Shown here piece by piece: positions 6,310 through 14,617 of a DNA stretch of 16,886 nucleotides. The notes beneath the pieces were generated by a model. That model was not told where the DNA came from. It was given only the letters and a program-made list of their open reading frames with translations, and ran no database searches. The stretch comes from an uncultured Prevotellaceae bacterium (GTDB lineage Bacteria; Bacteroidota; Bacteroidia; Bacteroidales; Bacteroidaceae). How positions within the stretch are numbered: position 1 is the first letter of the stretch; the number at the start of each line of letters is the position of its first letter. Where the stretch lies: the NCBI GenBank assembly GCA_937902455.1, contig CALELI010000124.1, positions 1 to 16,886 on the forward strand, in the 5' to 3' direction. Position numbers and translations under genes: made by a program.

Positions 6310-7913
6310 ATGAAGAAACTACTTTTACTTTTCGCAGCTATTATGATGGCGAGCACAGGACTGTGGGCACAGACAAAAAATGTGACTTATCGTTATCCAG
6401 TCTATTACACCGAAGGTGATGCCGCCAGCGGAATCAAGGAGTGGAAAACCACAAGAGTTGATGCTACCTTAGTCCAGGGCTCAGAATCTACAGCTGTTTT
6501 GGGTGCGGATGACACTGAAACTTGGTATGTCGTCACGGAGGGAAGGCTCCTGATGAAAAATGGACTTGATATCAAGGGCACGGTGAATCTCATCATTTGC
6601 GACTATGATACACTTATTTTGCAGGCTTCTATGAAGAAAGCACCTTTGACACACCTATCACTACCGGTGTCAGTGGTCAGACCTATACCGTCACGGTAAT
6701 GGATGCTCCTATCTCGGTATATGCGAAATACGTACCTCTTCGCGTTTCTACTACTTACATTGACGAAAAGGGCGTATCGCAGAATATCGACGCTGATGTA
6801 GTCACTGACGCCACTGACGCTCCTGTTACCTGGGGTACGGCTAGTGAAACTTCTTGGTATGTAGTTACTGGCAAAGATGTGAAACTCTCGCAAGGCTCAA
6901 TCTGCGCTGGTCATGTCAACCTTATCCTTGCCGATGGTGCTAAACTTACCGCGACGGGAGATGCAATACAAGCCGGTATCTGTGTGTCTGGTAGGGGCAA
7001 TTCGCTCACTATCTATGGTCAAACCTATCAATCGGGCAAACTCGAAGCAAAAGTAGATGCTGGTGCCGGTATTGGTGGCGGATCTTTTGGTAACGGCTCA
7101 AACATCACTATCAACGGCGGTACGGTTACGGCAATCGGATTTGAAGGTGACGGCATCGGTGGCGGTGTGAATGGCTATGGCGGAGATATCTTCGTGGCTA
7201 CTAACCTCATCGTGAAAGCAGGTGCAAGCGAACAATCTGCTACGACGATTGAAAATACAGGTTCCGACCTCGCAAGCAGTCTGGCTGGCAAACGATATGT
7301 AACCATAACGGAGCCTTTCTTCAACATAACAGCCAATCAGGACCCTGGCCACAAGACCTACTACTATTCTACGTTCTATTCAAGGACGTATGATTTCCGA
7401 GTGCCGGAAAGCGTGACTGCATATACAGGTGCGGTGGATGGAAGCGTGCTCCGACTGACTCCTGTGGCTGATGGCATCATCCCTGCCGGTGAAGCAGTGA
7501 TACTGCGACTGACCTCGGCAGACAATACCGCAACGAAGCAGCAGTTTGCTCTGACAGCTACGACAACGTCGGCAACCAGGAGCAGCAGCAATGCTTTGAA
7601 GGGTACTGACGAGACAACAACCCTCAGTGCTAATCAGTACGCCCTGTCATTAGGTGGTAACGGCATAGGCTTCTACCTGTGGGAAGGCAAGCAGATTGGT
7701 GCGAACAAGGCATACCTGACGCTGGATGACAATGAAGGAGAGAACGCAAAGGCCTTCACCTTCCAGTTTGATGACGGAGAGGCTACGGCAATAGAACAAC
7801 CGACAATCAGCGGAAAGCAGTCAAGCGACACTTACAACCTCAACGGCGTTCGCGTAGACGAGAACTATAAGGGCATCGTCATCAAGAATGGAAAGAAAGT
7901 CTTACAAAAATGA
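6310..7913 (+). pseudogene. Secreted surface protein with B-repeat and glycine-rich region, broken by a frameshift/deletion
   Basis: A clear signal peptide (MKKLLLLFAAIMMASTGLWA, cleavage before Q21) opens a frame that ends at 6699. A second frame, open from 6609, continues to 7913. Between 6601 and 6650 the first frame reads IICDYDTLILQ and then loses sense. The other frame gives FAGFYEESTFDTPITTGVSG and MDAPISVYAKYVP, the second half of a Listeria-Bacteroides (InlB B-type) repeat. The first half of that repeat is missing, so a deletion with frame loss near 6600-6610 is more likely than a single-base slip. The second part repeats a module seen in the first (ETWYVVT...VNLI against TSWYVVT...VNLI), then has GAGIGGGSFGNGSNITINGG, a beta-rich domain, and a tail YNLNGVRV...GIVIKNGKKV seen in many secreted Prevotella proteins. 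Likely non-functional, unless a programmed shift or sequencing error explains it. Confidence 0.7.
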
Positions 7914-7933
7914 AGAATGAACAATGAAAAATG
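7906..7933 (+). repeat. Four AANAATG heptamers at the 3' end of the secreted-protein gene
   Basis: AAAAATG, AAGAATG, AACAATG and AAAAATG follow one another without gaps. The first covers the end of the coding sequence and the first two bases of the TGA stop (7911-7913); the second begins with the last base of that stop. It is the same unit as the eight-copy tract at 13877-13932. Confidence 0.8.
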
Positions 7934-7942
7934 AAAAGGAAT

Positions 7943-8128
7943 ATGAAGAAGACATATAAAACCCCAGCAATGAAGGTGAGGGCGATTCAGTGCTCACAGA
8001 TGGTCTGTGAGTCAGTTCTTGGCATTAACTACAATCAATCTGCTTATGATGGTCAGTCAGCCTGGAGCAAGGAGGAAACCGACCTCACCGAAGAGGATTT
8101 CAGCGACTTCTCCCTCGAATGGGAGTGA
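7943..8128 (+). CDS. Small acidic MKKTY-type protein of unknown function
   Basis: A 61-residue protein starting MKKTYKTPAM, an N-terminus I associate with short uncharacterised Prevotella/Bacteroides proteins encoded near exported proteins. The first third is basic (KKTYKTPAMKVRA) and carries C17 and C22. The C-terminal half is strongly acidic (EETDLTEEDFSDFSLEWE). No membrane segment or classical signal peptide is seen. An in-frame ATG at 7931 lies inside the heptamer tract, so I prefer 7943, which gives the family-like start and has AAAAGGA just upstream. It follows the broken secreted protein by 29 bp and is closed by the hairpin at 8204-8235. A precursor peptide is possible but no modifying enzyme is nearby. 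Confidence 0.55.
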   Translation: MKKTYKTPAMKVRAIQCSQMVCESVLGINYNQSAYDGQSAWSKEETDLTEEDFSDFSLEWE

Positions 8129-8140
8129 TTATCGAATAGA

Positions 8141-8203
8141 TGATTAGACGATTAACGATTAATGATTAGCGATGAGTGATTAATCGATTAATGATTTAAT
8201 GAT
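8141..8203. repeat. GATTAAN heptamer-like tract
   Basis: GATTA or a close variant recurs every 7-8 bp (GATTAGAC, GATTAAC, GATTAAT, GATTAGC, GATGAGT, GATTAATC, GATTAAT, GATTTAAT). It fills the gap between the small gene and its terminator hairpin. Confidence 0.7.
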
Positions 8204-8235
8204 ACCAAGGGCAGTCGGGAACGGCTGCCCTTGGT
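8204..8235 (+). terminator. Strong GC-rich hairpin ending the 6310-8128 unit
   Basis: ACCAAGGGCAG (8204-8214) pairs perfectly with CTGCCCTTGGT (8225-8235). A TCG/CGG extension with one wobble gives a 14-bp stem and a GGAA tetraloop. The 3' side is GTTCATTC and not a long U-run, so termination efficiency is uncertain. The position between two transcription units supports a terminator. Confidence 0.7.
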
Positions 8236-8297
8236 GTTCATTCGGGGAATGTGAGGATAAAAATCCCTGGGGAACACTCATGACTTGAGCGAATTAT

Positions 8298-8328
8298 TTT
8301 GCAGTTTCACGCATTTTTACTAAATTTG
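8298..8328 (+). promoter_or_regulatory. glyS promoter
   Basis: TTTG (8298-8301) and TAAATTTG (8321-8328) are separated by 19 bp, matching the Bacteroidetes -33/-7 pair almost exactly. Transcription would begin around 8335-8340. This argues against the upstream in-frame ATG at 8337 and for the start at 8379. Confidence 0.7.
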
Positions 8329-8378
8329 CAACTTAAATGACTGTATTATCCGTAAATAACTTAAAATTCAAACATAAA

Positions 8379-9923
8379 ATGGCACAGGAAGATATCTTTA
8401 AGAAAGTGATTTCTCACTGCAAGGAATATGGTTTCGTATTTCCTTCAAGCGACATATACGACGGTCTGGGAGCAGTCTATGACTACGGTCAGAATGGTGT
8501 GGAACTGAAGAACAACATCAAGCAGTACTGGTGGCAGAGCATGGTGCTCATGCACGAGAACATCGTCGGCATCGACTCATGCATCTTCATGCACCCGACT
8601 ATCTGGAAGGCATCAGGACACGTAGACGCATTCAATGATCCGCTGATTGACAACCGCGACTCAAAGAAGAGATACAGGGCTGACGTCCTCATCGAAGACC
8701 AGATTGCCAAGTATGACGAGAAGATAGACAAGGAAGTGGCAAAGGCAAAGAAGCGCTTTGGCGATGCCTTCAACGAGGAGCAGTATCGCTCCACAAGTCC
8801 ACGAGTGCTTGAAGAGGCAAAGAAGAGGGACGAGCTCCACGAGCGCTATCAGCAGGCAATGAACGCCAACGACCTGGATGCTCTCCGCCAGATTATCCTC
8901 GATGAGGGTATCGTATGTCCTATCAGCGGTACGAGAAACTGGACAGAAGTACGCCAGTTCAACCTCATGTTCAAGACAGAGGTGGGCAGCACGGCCGAAG
9001 GAGCATCTACAATCTATCTGCGTCCGGAAACGGCTCAGGGTATCTTCGTGAACTACCTCAACGTGCAGAAGACGGGAAGAATGAAGATTCCGTTCGGAAT
9101 TGCACAGATTGGCAAGGCCTTCCGCAATGAAATCGTGGCACGCCAGTTCATCTTCCGAATGAGAGAGTTCGAACAGATGGAGATGCAGTTCTTCATCAAG
9201 CCGGGAACTGAGCTCGACTGGTTTGCAAAGTGGAAGGCAACACGTATGGCATGGCACCAGAACCTCGGCTTCGGTGCTGAGAACTATCGTTTCCACGACC
9301 ACGACAAGCTGGCTCACTACGCCAACGCCGCTACCGACATCGAGTTCAAGATGCCGTTCGGATTCAAGGAGGTGGAAGGAATCCACAGCCGTACGAACTT
9401 CGACCTCAGCCAGCACGAGAAGTACTCGGGCAAGAGCATCAAGTACTTCGACCCTGACCTGAACGAGAGCTATACTCCGTACGTAATCGAGACAAGTATC
9501 GGTGTTGACCGTATGTTCCTCAGCATCATGTGTCACAGCTATCAGGAAGAACAGCTGGAGAATGGCGAGACTCGCGTGGTACTCCGTCTGCCGGCTGCCC
9601 TGGCTCCAATCAAGCTCGCAGTGTTCCCTCTCACGAAGAAGGACGGACTGCCAGAGAAGGCACGCGAAATCATCGACAACCTCAAGTTCCACTTCAACTG
9701 CCTGTATGAGGAGAAGGACACAATCGGAAAGAGATATCGTCGTCAGGATGCCATCGGTACCCCTTACTGTGTGACTGTAGACCACCAGACTCTCGAGGAC
9801 AATACTGTCACTCTCCGTTTCCGCGACACAATGGAACAGAAGCGTGTGAACATCTCGGATCTCTGCGGACTCATCGAGAACGAGGTGACAATCACAAGTC
9901 TGCTCAAGAAATTACCTAAGTGA
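8379..9923 (+). CDS. glyS: Glycyl-tRNA synthetase, single-chain class II
   Basis: Charges tRNA-Gly with glycine using ATP (EC 6.1.1.14) in the cytoplasm; works as a homodimer in this family. The 514-residue protein starts MAQEDIFKKVISHCKEYGFV. It contains YLRPETAQGIF (213-223), class II motif 2 around FRNEI (248-252) with MREFEQME (261-268), motif 3 in SIGVDRMFL, and a C-terminal anticodon-binding domain beginning near LPAALAPIKLAV. The internal helical stretch KYDEKIDKEVAKAKKRFGDA (111-130) is a lineage insertion seen in related sequences. An in-frame ATG at 8337 would add 14 residues, but the promoter at 8298-8328 would leave it leaderless, so 8379 is preferred. Intact and surely functional. 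Confidence 0.95.
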   Translation: MAQEDIFKKVISHCKEYGFVFPSSDIYDGLGAVYDYGQNGVELKNNIKQYWWQSMVLMHENIVGIDSCIFMHPTIWKASGHVDAFNDPLIDNRDSKKRYRADVLIEDQIAKYDEKIDKEVAKAKKRFGDAFNEEQYRSTSPRVLEEAKKRDELHERYQQAMNANDLDALRQIILDEGIVCPISGTRNWTEVRQFNLMFKTEVGSTAEGASTIYLRPETAQGIFVNYLNVQKTGRMKIPFGIAQIGKAFRNEIVARQFIFRMREFEQMEMQFFIKPGTELDWFAKWKATRMAWHQNLGFGAENYRFHDHDKLAHYANAATDIEFKMPFGFKEVEGIHSRTNFDLSQHEKYSGKSIKYFDPDLNESYTPYVIETSIGVDRMFLSIMCHSYQEEQLENGETRVVLRLPAALAPIKLAVFPLTKKDGLPEKAREIIDNLKFHFNCLYEEKDTIGKRYRRQDAIGTPYCVTVDHQTLEDNTVTLRFRDTMEQKRVNISDLCGLIENEVTITSLLKKLPK

Positions 9924-9926
9924 TAG

Positions 9927-9973
9927 TTGAGAGTTTAGAGTTTAGAGTCAGTTTTATAGTTTAGAGTTGATAG
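9927..9973. repeat. TTTAGAG heptamer tract between glyS and the FKBP gene
   Basis: TTGAGAG, TTTAGAG, TTTAGAG, a 12-bp interruption, TTTAGAG and TTGATAG. The same heptamer appears after the FKBP gene (TTTAGAG, TTTAAAG at 10637-10650). The in-frame ATG at 9967 of the next gene overlaps the last unit. Confidence 0.75.
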
Positions 9974-9996
9974 GGTATAGGTTAAAGGTTAAGACA

Positions 9997-10626
9997 ATGA
10001 TAAATAATGTAAGAACATACATACTATCGGCTTGCATGGTCATGATGGTGCTCGCTGCTTTTTCTTCCTGCTCGGAGAAGGATGCCGAGTCGGAATACAG
10101 CGACTGGGAGTCAAGGAACGAAGCATTCGTTGATTCAATATCAAAGGTGGCTCACGCCAATGCTGACGGCACCTGGGCTATCTACAAGGCTTATACCCTT
10201 GGAGATTCCACGTCAATGTACAATGGCCAGAACGACAAGTTCATCTACGTGAAGAAAATGGAGAAGGGAAGCGGAACGATGCGCCCACTCTTCAACGACT
10301 CTGTCAGGGTTCACTACTATGGCCGGCTCATTCCTTCGAAGACTTACAAGGAAGGCTATAACTTCGACAAGAGTTATGTAAGCGACCACCTCAATGAGCT
10401 GACAGACGTCCCTGCCCTCCTGAGTGTGAGCGGCAACGTGGTCGGTTTCTCCACTGCCTTGCAGTATATGGTCGAAGGTGACCGCTGGATGGTCTATATC
10501 CCAAGTCAGCTTGGATATGGAACGAACGAGAACTATGGGCTTCCTGCTTACTCCACACTGATTTTCGACATCAAGCTGGCAAAGGTTTACAGAAAAGGTA
10601 CGTATGACAATACTGACTGGTATTAA
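9997..10626 (+). CDS. FKBP-type peptidyl-prolyl cis-trans isomerase lipoprotein
   Basis: Predicted to catalyse proline isomerisation during folding of envelope proteins. With the start at 9997, residues 1-25 form a lipoprotein signal: hydrophobic YILSACMVMMVLAAF and lipobox SSC with C25 as the lipidated residue, then a flexible acidic linker (SEKDAESEYSDWE). The FKBP fold follows from about 95 to 205: DSVRVHYYGRL, FDKSY, VVGFSTALQYMVEGDRWMVYIPSQLGYG and the closing STLIFDIKLAKVY. The 209-residue length suits a single-domain lipoprotein. The upstream ATG at 9967 sits in the heptamer repeat and would add a poor N-terminus. It lies in a same-strand run with glyS and asd. Confidence 0.88.
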   Translation: MINNVRTYILSACMVMMVLAAFSSCSEKDAESEYSDWESRNEAFVDSISKVAHANADGTWAIYKAYTLGDSTSMYNGQNDKFIYVKKMEKGSGTMRPLFNDSVRVHYYGRLIPSKTYKEGYNFDKSYVSDHLNELTDVPALLSVSGNVVGFSTALQYMVEGDRWMVYIPSQLGYGTNENYGLPAYSTLIFDIKLAKVYRKGTYDNTDWY

Positions 10627-10705
10627 TCGGGTAGAGTTTAGAGTTTAAAGAAGGCTAACGGCAATAAAAGGTTAAAAGATAAAGATTTTAGGTAAAAGAA
10701 AGATT

Positions 10706-11704
10706 ATGAAAGTAGCAATTGTAGGAGTCAGTGGCGCTGTAGGTCAGGAGTTCCTGAGAGTGCTTGACGAGAGAAATTTTCCGATTGATGAGCTCGTTTT
10801 GTTCGGTTCATCACGAAGTGCCGGCAGAAAATACATGTTCCGCGGAAAGGAATATACCGTGAAGGAACTTCAGCACAACGATGACTTCAAGGGTGTTGAC
10901 ATTGCCTTCACATCTGCAGGAGCAGGTATCTCGAAGGAATTTGCAGCCGACATCACTAAGTTCGGAACAGTGATGATCGACAACTCAAAGGCATTCAGGA
11001 TGGACGATGACGTTCCGTTGGTAGTGCCGGAATGCAATGCTGAGGATGCGCTCAATCATCCTTGCGGAATCATTGCAAATCCAAACTGTACGACCATCAT
11101 GATGGTTGTGGCACTGAAACCTATCGAGAAACTCTCTCACATCACTCGCATACATGTGGCCAGCTATCAGTCGGCATCAGGAGCAGGTGCGGCTGCAATG
11201 GCAGAACTCCAGCAGCAGTACAAGGAGACAATGGAGGACAAGCCTGTGACAGTGAATAAATTTGCCTATCAGCTGGCATACAACGTGATTCCACAGATTG
11301 ACGAATTCCTTGATAACCGATACACGAAGGAAGAGCAGAAGATGTTCGACGAGACCCGTAAGATTCTTCACTCTGACGTACGCTGTTCGGCAATGTGCGT
11401 GAGAGTACCTTCCCTTCGCTCTCATTCAGAAGCCGTATGGGTGGAGACGGAAAAGCCACTCGAGGTGGAAGCTGTGCAGCAGGCCCTGAGAGAGGCAGAA
11501 GGTGTCACACTCCAGGATGACCCTGCAAACAAGCAGTATCCGATGCCTCTGTTCACGGCAAACAAGGATGATGTATATGTAGGACGAGTACGCAAGGATG
11601 TTGCTAATGACAACGGCATCACCCTGTGGCTTTCTGCAGACCAGATAAGGAAGGGCGCAGCACTCAATGCTGTGCAGATTGCAGAGTTCCTCATCAAGAA
11701 ATAA
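10706..11704 (+). CDS. asd: Aspartate-semialdehyde dehydrogenase
   Basis: Converts L-aspartyl-4-phosphate to L-aspartate 4-semialdehyde with NADPH (EC 1.2.1.11), the branch point for lysine/diaminopimelate, threonine and methionine. The 332-residue protein begins with the Rossmann motif VAIVGVSGAVGQEF, carries the catalytic cysteine C128 in ANPNCTTIMMV, the SYQSASGAG segment (153-161), and the active-site region CVRVPSLRSHSEAV with H240. Length and motifs are normal, so it should be active. The start is the first ATG, shortly after an AT-rich leader without a strong promoter box. The 3' end is followed by a GC-rich hairpin repeat (11723-11742). Confidence 0.95.
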   Translation: MKVAIVGVSGAVGQEFLRVLDERNFPIDELVLFGSSRSAGRKYMFRGKEYTVKELQHNDDFKGVDIAFTSAGAGISKEFAADITKFGTVMIDNSKAFRMDDDVPLVVPECNAEDALNHPCGIIANPNCTTIMMVVALKPIEKLSHITRIHVASYQSASGAGAAAMAELQQQYKETMEDKPVTVNKFAYQLAYNVIPQIDEFLDNRYTKEEQKMFDETRKILHSDVRCSAMCVRVPSLRSHSEAVWVETEKPLEVEAVQQALREAEGVTLQDDPANKQYPMPLFTANKDDVYVGRVRKDVANDNGITLWLSADQIRKGAALNAVQIAEFLIKK

Positions 11705-11722
11705 AGAAAAGACCCTGCCTGA

Positions 11723-11742
11723 CCTCCCCGTCACAGGGGAGG
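11723..11742. repeat. CCTCCCC/GGGGAGG hairpin repeat between asd and the antiporter gene
   Basis: CCTCCCC (11723-11729) and GGGGAGG (11736-11742) pair perfectly around GTCACA, flanked by further C- and G-runs (GACCCTGCCTGA, CAAGGGGGTCATGGAACCC). It is much more GC-rich than its surroundings and resembles short intergenic repeat elements scattered in Bacteroidales genomes. It could act as a terminator for asd or protect the mRNA 3' end; there is no U-run. Confidence 0.6.
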
Positions 11743-11780
11743 GGCAAGGGGGTCATGGAACCCTTAAAACTTACCCAACA

Positions 11781-13871
11781 TTGGACTCAATCACCTCACA
11801 TATTAACCTTAATCTACCTATCCAAGACCCTACCTGGATATTCTTCCTGGTACTGCTTGTCATTCTGTTCACGCCACTCTTGCTCAACAAGCTTCGCATC
11901 CCTCACATCATAGGGATGATTCTTGCCGGCGTGCTGATTGGCGAGCATGGACTGAACCTGCTTTCGCGTGACGCCAGTTTCGAGATATTCGGAAAGGTGG
12001 GGATGTTCTACATAATGTTCCTTGCAGGTCTGGAGATTGATATGGAGGGACTGAAGAACAACTTCTCCAGAGGTGCCTGCTTTGGATTGCTGACTGCAGC
12101 CATTCCTTTCCTGTGTGGCTTTGCTGCGGGAAGGTATCTGCTGGATTATTCTATCTCCACATCCCTGTTGCTGGCTTGTATATTTGCCTCGCACACACTG
12201 GTGTCGTATTCACTGGTGTCCCGATACGGCGTGCATCAGAATCCGGCTGTGACAATATCAGTTGCGGCTACGATGATTGCATTGCTGGGCTCGCTGCTCG
12301 TACTTGCTGTAATTGCCGGAAGATATAGGGATGGTGATAGCAGCTGGTTCCTTGTTCTCTTTGTGGTGAAGTGTGCGGCATATTTCGCAGGAGTCATTGT
12401 CGTCTTCCCGAGAATAATCAGGTGGTTTTTCCGTAACTACCGTGACCGACTACTTCAGTTCACGTTTGTCATCACAATGGTGTTCTTTGCTGCAATAATG
12501 GCTGAGGTCTGTGGAATTGAAGGACTTGTGGGAGCATTCATTGCAGGACTGATATTCAACAGGTTCATCCCTCGCACCATCCCGCTGATGAACAGGATAG
12601 AGTTTGTGGGCAATGCGTTGTTCATTCCTTATTTCCTTGTCGGAGTGGGAATGATGGTGAATCTCGCTCCTCTGTTCACGGAAAAGGGGGCAATGCTGGT
12701 TGTAGCCGTGATTGTCGTTGTCAGTACGGTATCAAAGCTTCTTGCGTCAGAACTCGCAAGAAGGATATTCCACTTCACGAAATCACAGGGCCTGCTCATG
12801 TTCGGACTTACCGAAGCCCATGCAGCAGGAGCCATCGCAATGGTGATGGTCGGTACAAGCCTCGAGGTCAGTCCAGGTGTGTATCTCATGAATAACGAGA
12901 TACTGGACGGTGTGGTAGTGATGATTCTCTTTTCCTGCATAATCAGTTCCATCGTCACAGATGCAGGGGCCAAGCAGATAAAGCTGGCAGAGAACTTAGG
13001 GCTCGAAGATGGTCAGGCTCATAAGAAAGGTGACGACGAGAAGATACTTATCCCTATCAAGGACAATGATACCCTGGAGGACCTGATTCACACAGCAATC
13101 ATGATCCGGAACAACAAGTTGAACCGAGGTATCATCTGTCTGAATGTGGTGTATGACAATGATATTGACGACGAATATCTTGCTCAGAAACAGAGCAAGG
13201 AATTACTGTCGAAGGCCAGTGACATCTGTGCTGCTGCCGATGTGAGGGTACAGGTGCAGAGTCGTCTGGCAGTGAATCTTGTAAATGGTGTCGTACATAG
13301 CCTTCGCGAGAATGATGCATCAGAAATAATTGTCGGCATGCACCAGCAGAAAGGTGGAGACAACACACTTCTCGGAAGTTTCGCCCAGGGACTCTTGCAG
13401 GGTATGTCAAGGCAACTGATGATTGTGAGGTACAATATGCCTGTAACCATGTTCCGTAAGGTAACCGTAGTCGTTCCCGAAAGGGCTGAATATGAGGTTG
13501 GATTCTACAGATGGGTTGAACGCCTTGCCCGTTTTGTGGATGAAATTGGTTGCAGAGTGGAATATAATGCGCCTGAGAACACGGGAAAACTCATAAAGGA
13601 ATACAATAAAGTACATCACCCATCCCTTCGCGACGACTACAACACAATGTACGATATAAGTACAATCGAATCCATGAAGGAGTCTGTACGCCCTGACCAC
13701 CTGCTGGTTGTCATTGCAGCCCGTCCAGGTTGTATCAGTTACACGAAGGTAAACTCGAAATTGCCACGCATGCTCAGAGACAATTTTAACCATTGCAGTC
13801 TGATGATGATCTTCCCGGACATGAACGACGACAATACATATACATCTACATTCTCGGAACCAATTAAGTGA
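11781..13871 (+). CDS. CPA2-type cation:proton antiporter with C-terminal USP-like domains
   Basis: Inner-membrane Na+ or K+/H+ exchanger. The N-terminal half (to about residue 400) is the Na_H_Exchanger fold (PF00999) with a dozen or so hydrophobic segments: WIFFLVLLVILFTPLLLNKL, IPHIIGMILAGVLIGEHG, FYIMFLAGLEIDMEGL and GLVGAFIAGLIFNRFIP are typical. The C-terminal half is soluble and contains USP-like segments (EKILIPIKDNDTLEDLI; ASEIIVGMHQ; GSFAQGLL), suggesting nucleotide or signal sensing. The start is uncertain. The only in-frame ATG upstream of the first membrane segment is at 11667, inside asd, and would force translation through the 11723-11742 hairpin repeat. A TTG at 11781 or a rare ATT at 11802 would give the compact N-terminus expected. 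I chose 11781. No gene symbol is safe. Confidence 0.85.
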   Translation: MDSITSHINLNLPIQDPTWIFFLVLLVILFTPLLLNKLRIPHIIGMILAGVLIGEHGLNLLSRDASFEIFGKVGMFYIMFLAGLEIDMEGLKNNFSRGACFGLLTAAIPFLCGFAAGRYLLDYSISTSLLLACIFASHTLVSYSLVSRYGVHQNPAVTISVAATMIALLGSLLVLAVIAGRYRDGDSSWFLVLFVVKCAAYFAGVIVVFPRIIRWFFRNYRDRLLQFTFVITMVFFAAIMAEVCGIEGLVGAFIAGLIFNRFIPRTIPLMNRIEFVGNALFIPYFLVGVGMMVNLAPLFTEKGAMLVVAVIVVVSTVSKLLASELARRIFHFTKSQGLLMFGLTEAHAAGAIAMVMVGTSLEVSPGVYLMNNEILDGVVVMILFSCIISSIVTDAGAKQIKLAENLGLEDGQAHKKGDDEKILIPIKDNDTLEDLIHTAIMIRNNKLNRGIICLNVVYDNDIDDEYLAQKQSKELLSKASDICAAADVRVQVQSRLAVNLVNGVVHSLRENDASEIIVGMHQQKGGDNTLLGSFAQGLLQGMSRQLMIVRYNMPVTMFRKVTVVVPERAEYEVGFYRWVERLARFVDEIGCRVEYNAPENTGKLIKEYNKVHHPSLRDDYNTMYDISTIESMKESVRPDHLLVVIAARPGCISYTKVNSKLPRMLRDNFNHCSLMMIFPDMNDDNTYTSTFSEPIK

Positions 13872-13876
13872 TAAAG

Positions 13877-13932
13877 AAGAATGAACAATGAAGAATGAAC
13901 AATGAAGAATGAGGAATGAACAATGAAAAATG
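13877..13932 (+). repeat. Eight tandem AANAATG heptamers before lolD
   Basis: Units at 13877, 13884, 13891, 13898, 13905, 13912, 13919 and 13926 read AAGAATG, AACAATG, AAGAATG, AACAATG, AAGAATG, AGGAATG, AACAATG, AAAAATG. The tract occupies nearly the whole gap between the antiporter stop and the lolD start, and offers an ATG and a TGA in every frame. Confidence 0.9.
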
Positions 13933-13939
13933 AAAGGCA

Positions 13940-14596
13940 ATGATAAAGATAAGTAATATCACAAAGAGTTTTGGAGACCTTCAGGTATTGAAAGGCATTG
14001 ACCTCCATATAGAGAAAGGTGAGGTAGTGAGTATCGTTGGTCCCAGTGGTGCTGGAAAGACCACTCTGCTCCAGATTATAGGAACTCTGGATAACCCAGA
14101 CGGAGGTTCGATAGAGATTGACGGAGTCGACATCTGCAAGCTCAACCAGACAGAACTGGCACGTTTCCGCAACCAGCACATAGGGTTTGTGTTCCAGTTC
14201 CATCAACTGCTTCCGGAATTCACCGCACTGGAGAATGTAATGATTCCAGGCCTTATCGCCGGCCGTTCGAAGAAGGAAGTAAGACAGCAGGCATTGTCCT
14301 TCCTTGAAATGCTCGGGCTCAAGGAACGCGCCAGCCATAAACCGAATGAGCTGTCAGGAGGTGAAAAGCAAAGAGTCGCTGTGGCTCGTGCACTGATTAA
14401 CAAGCCGTCCGTGATTCTTGCAGACGAACCATCAGGCAGTCTCGATACCAAGAACAAGACTGAACTCCACCAGATATTCTTTGACCTTCGTGACAAGCTC
14501 AACCAGACATTCGTCATTGTCACTCACGATGAAGGACTGGCTTCACTGACAGACAGGACTATCCATCTCAGCGACGGAATGGTAATGAACAGTTAA
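13940..14596 (+). CDS. lolD: ABC transporter ATP-binding protein, LolD-like
   Basis: A 218-residue ABC ATPase of the MacB/LolD class, expected to power release of lipoproteins from the inner membrane with LolC/E-type permeases. Motifs: Walker A GPSGAGKT (34-41), Q-loop FQFHQLLPEF (Q86), signature LSGGEKQRVAVARAL (138-152), Walker B VILADEP (158-164, catalytic E163), D-loop SGSLD, and H-loop VTHDE (H196). The short form without extra domains and the HQLLPEFTALENVMIPGLI segment favour LolD over macrolide exporters. No permease gene is adjacent in this window, so the partner is encoded elsewhere. The start ATG follows the heptamer tract directly; several out-of-frame ATGs precede it. Confidence 0.88.
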   Translation: MIKISNITKSFGDLQVLKGIDLHIEKGEVVSIVGPSGAGKTTLLQIIGTLDNPDGGSIEIDGVDICKLNQTELARFRNQHIGFVFQFHQLLPEFTALENVMIPGLIAGRSKKEVRQQALSFLEMLGLKERASHKPNELSGGEKQRVAVARALINKPSVILADEPSGSLDTKNKTELHQIFFDLRDKLNQTFVIVTHDEGLASLTDRTIHLSDGMVMNS

Positions 14597-14617
14597 CAAT
14601 GAAAATCTGTAATTAAT

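Noticed and set aside
8661..9785. Long minus-strand open frame (374 codons) opposite glyS
   Set aside because: It is an antisense shadow produced by glyS codon usage; the composition is leucine/valine-rich with no domain, and the sense gene is certain.
13877..13940. Alternative lolD starts in the heptamer tract
   Set aside because: The many ATGs arise from the AANAATG unit and are followed by stops; the ATG at 13940 gives the standard ABC N-terminus.
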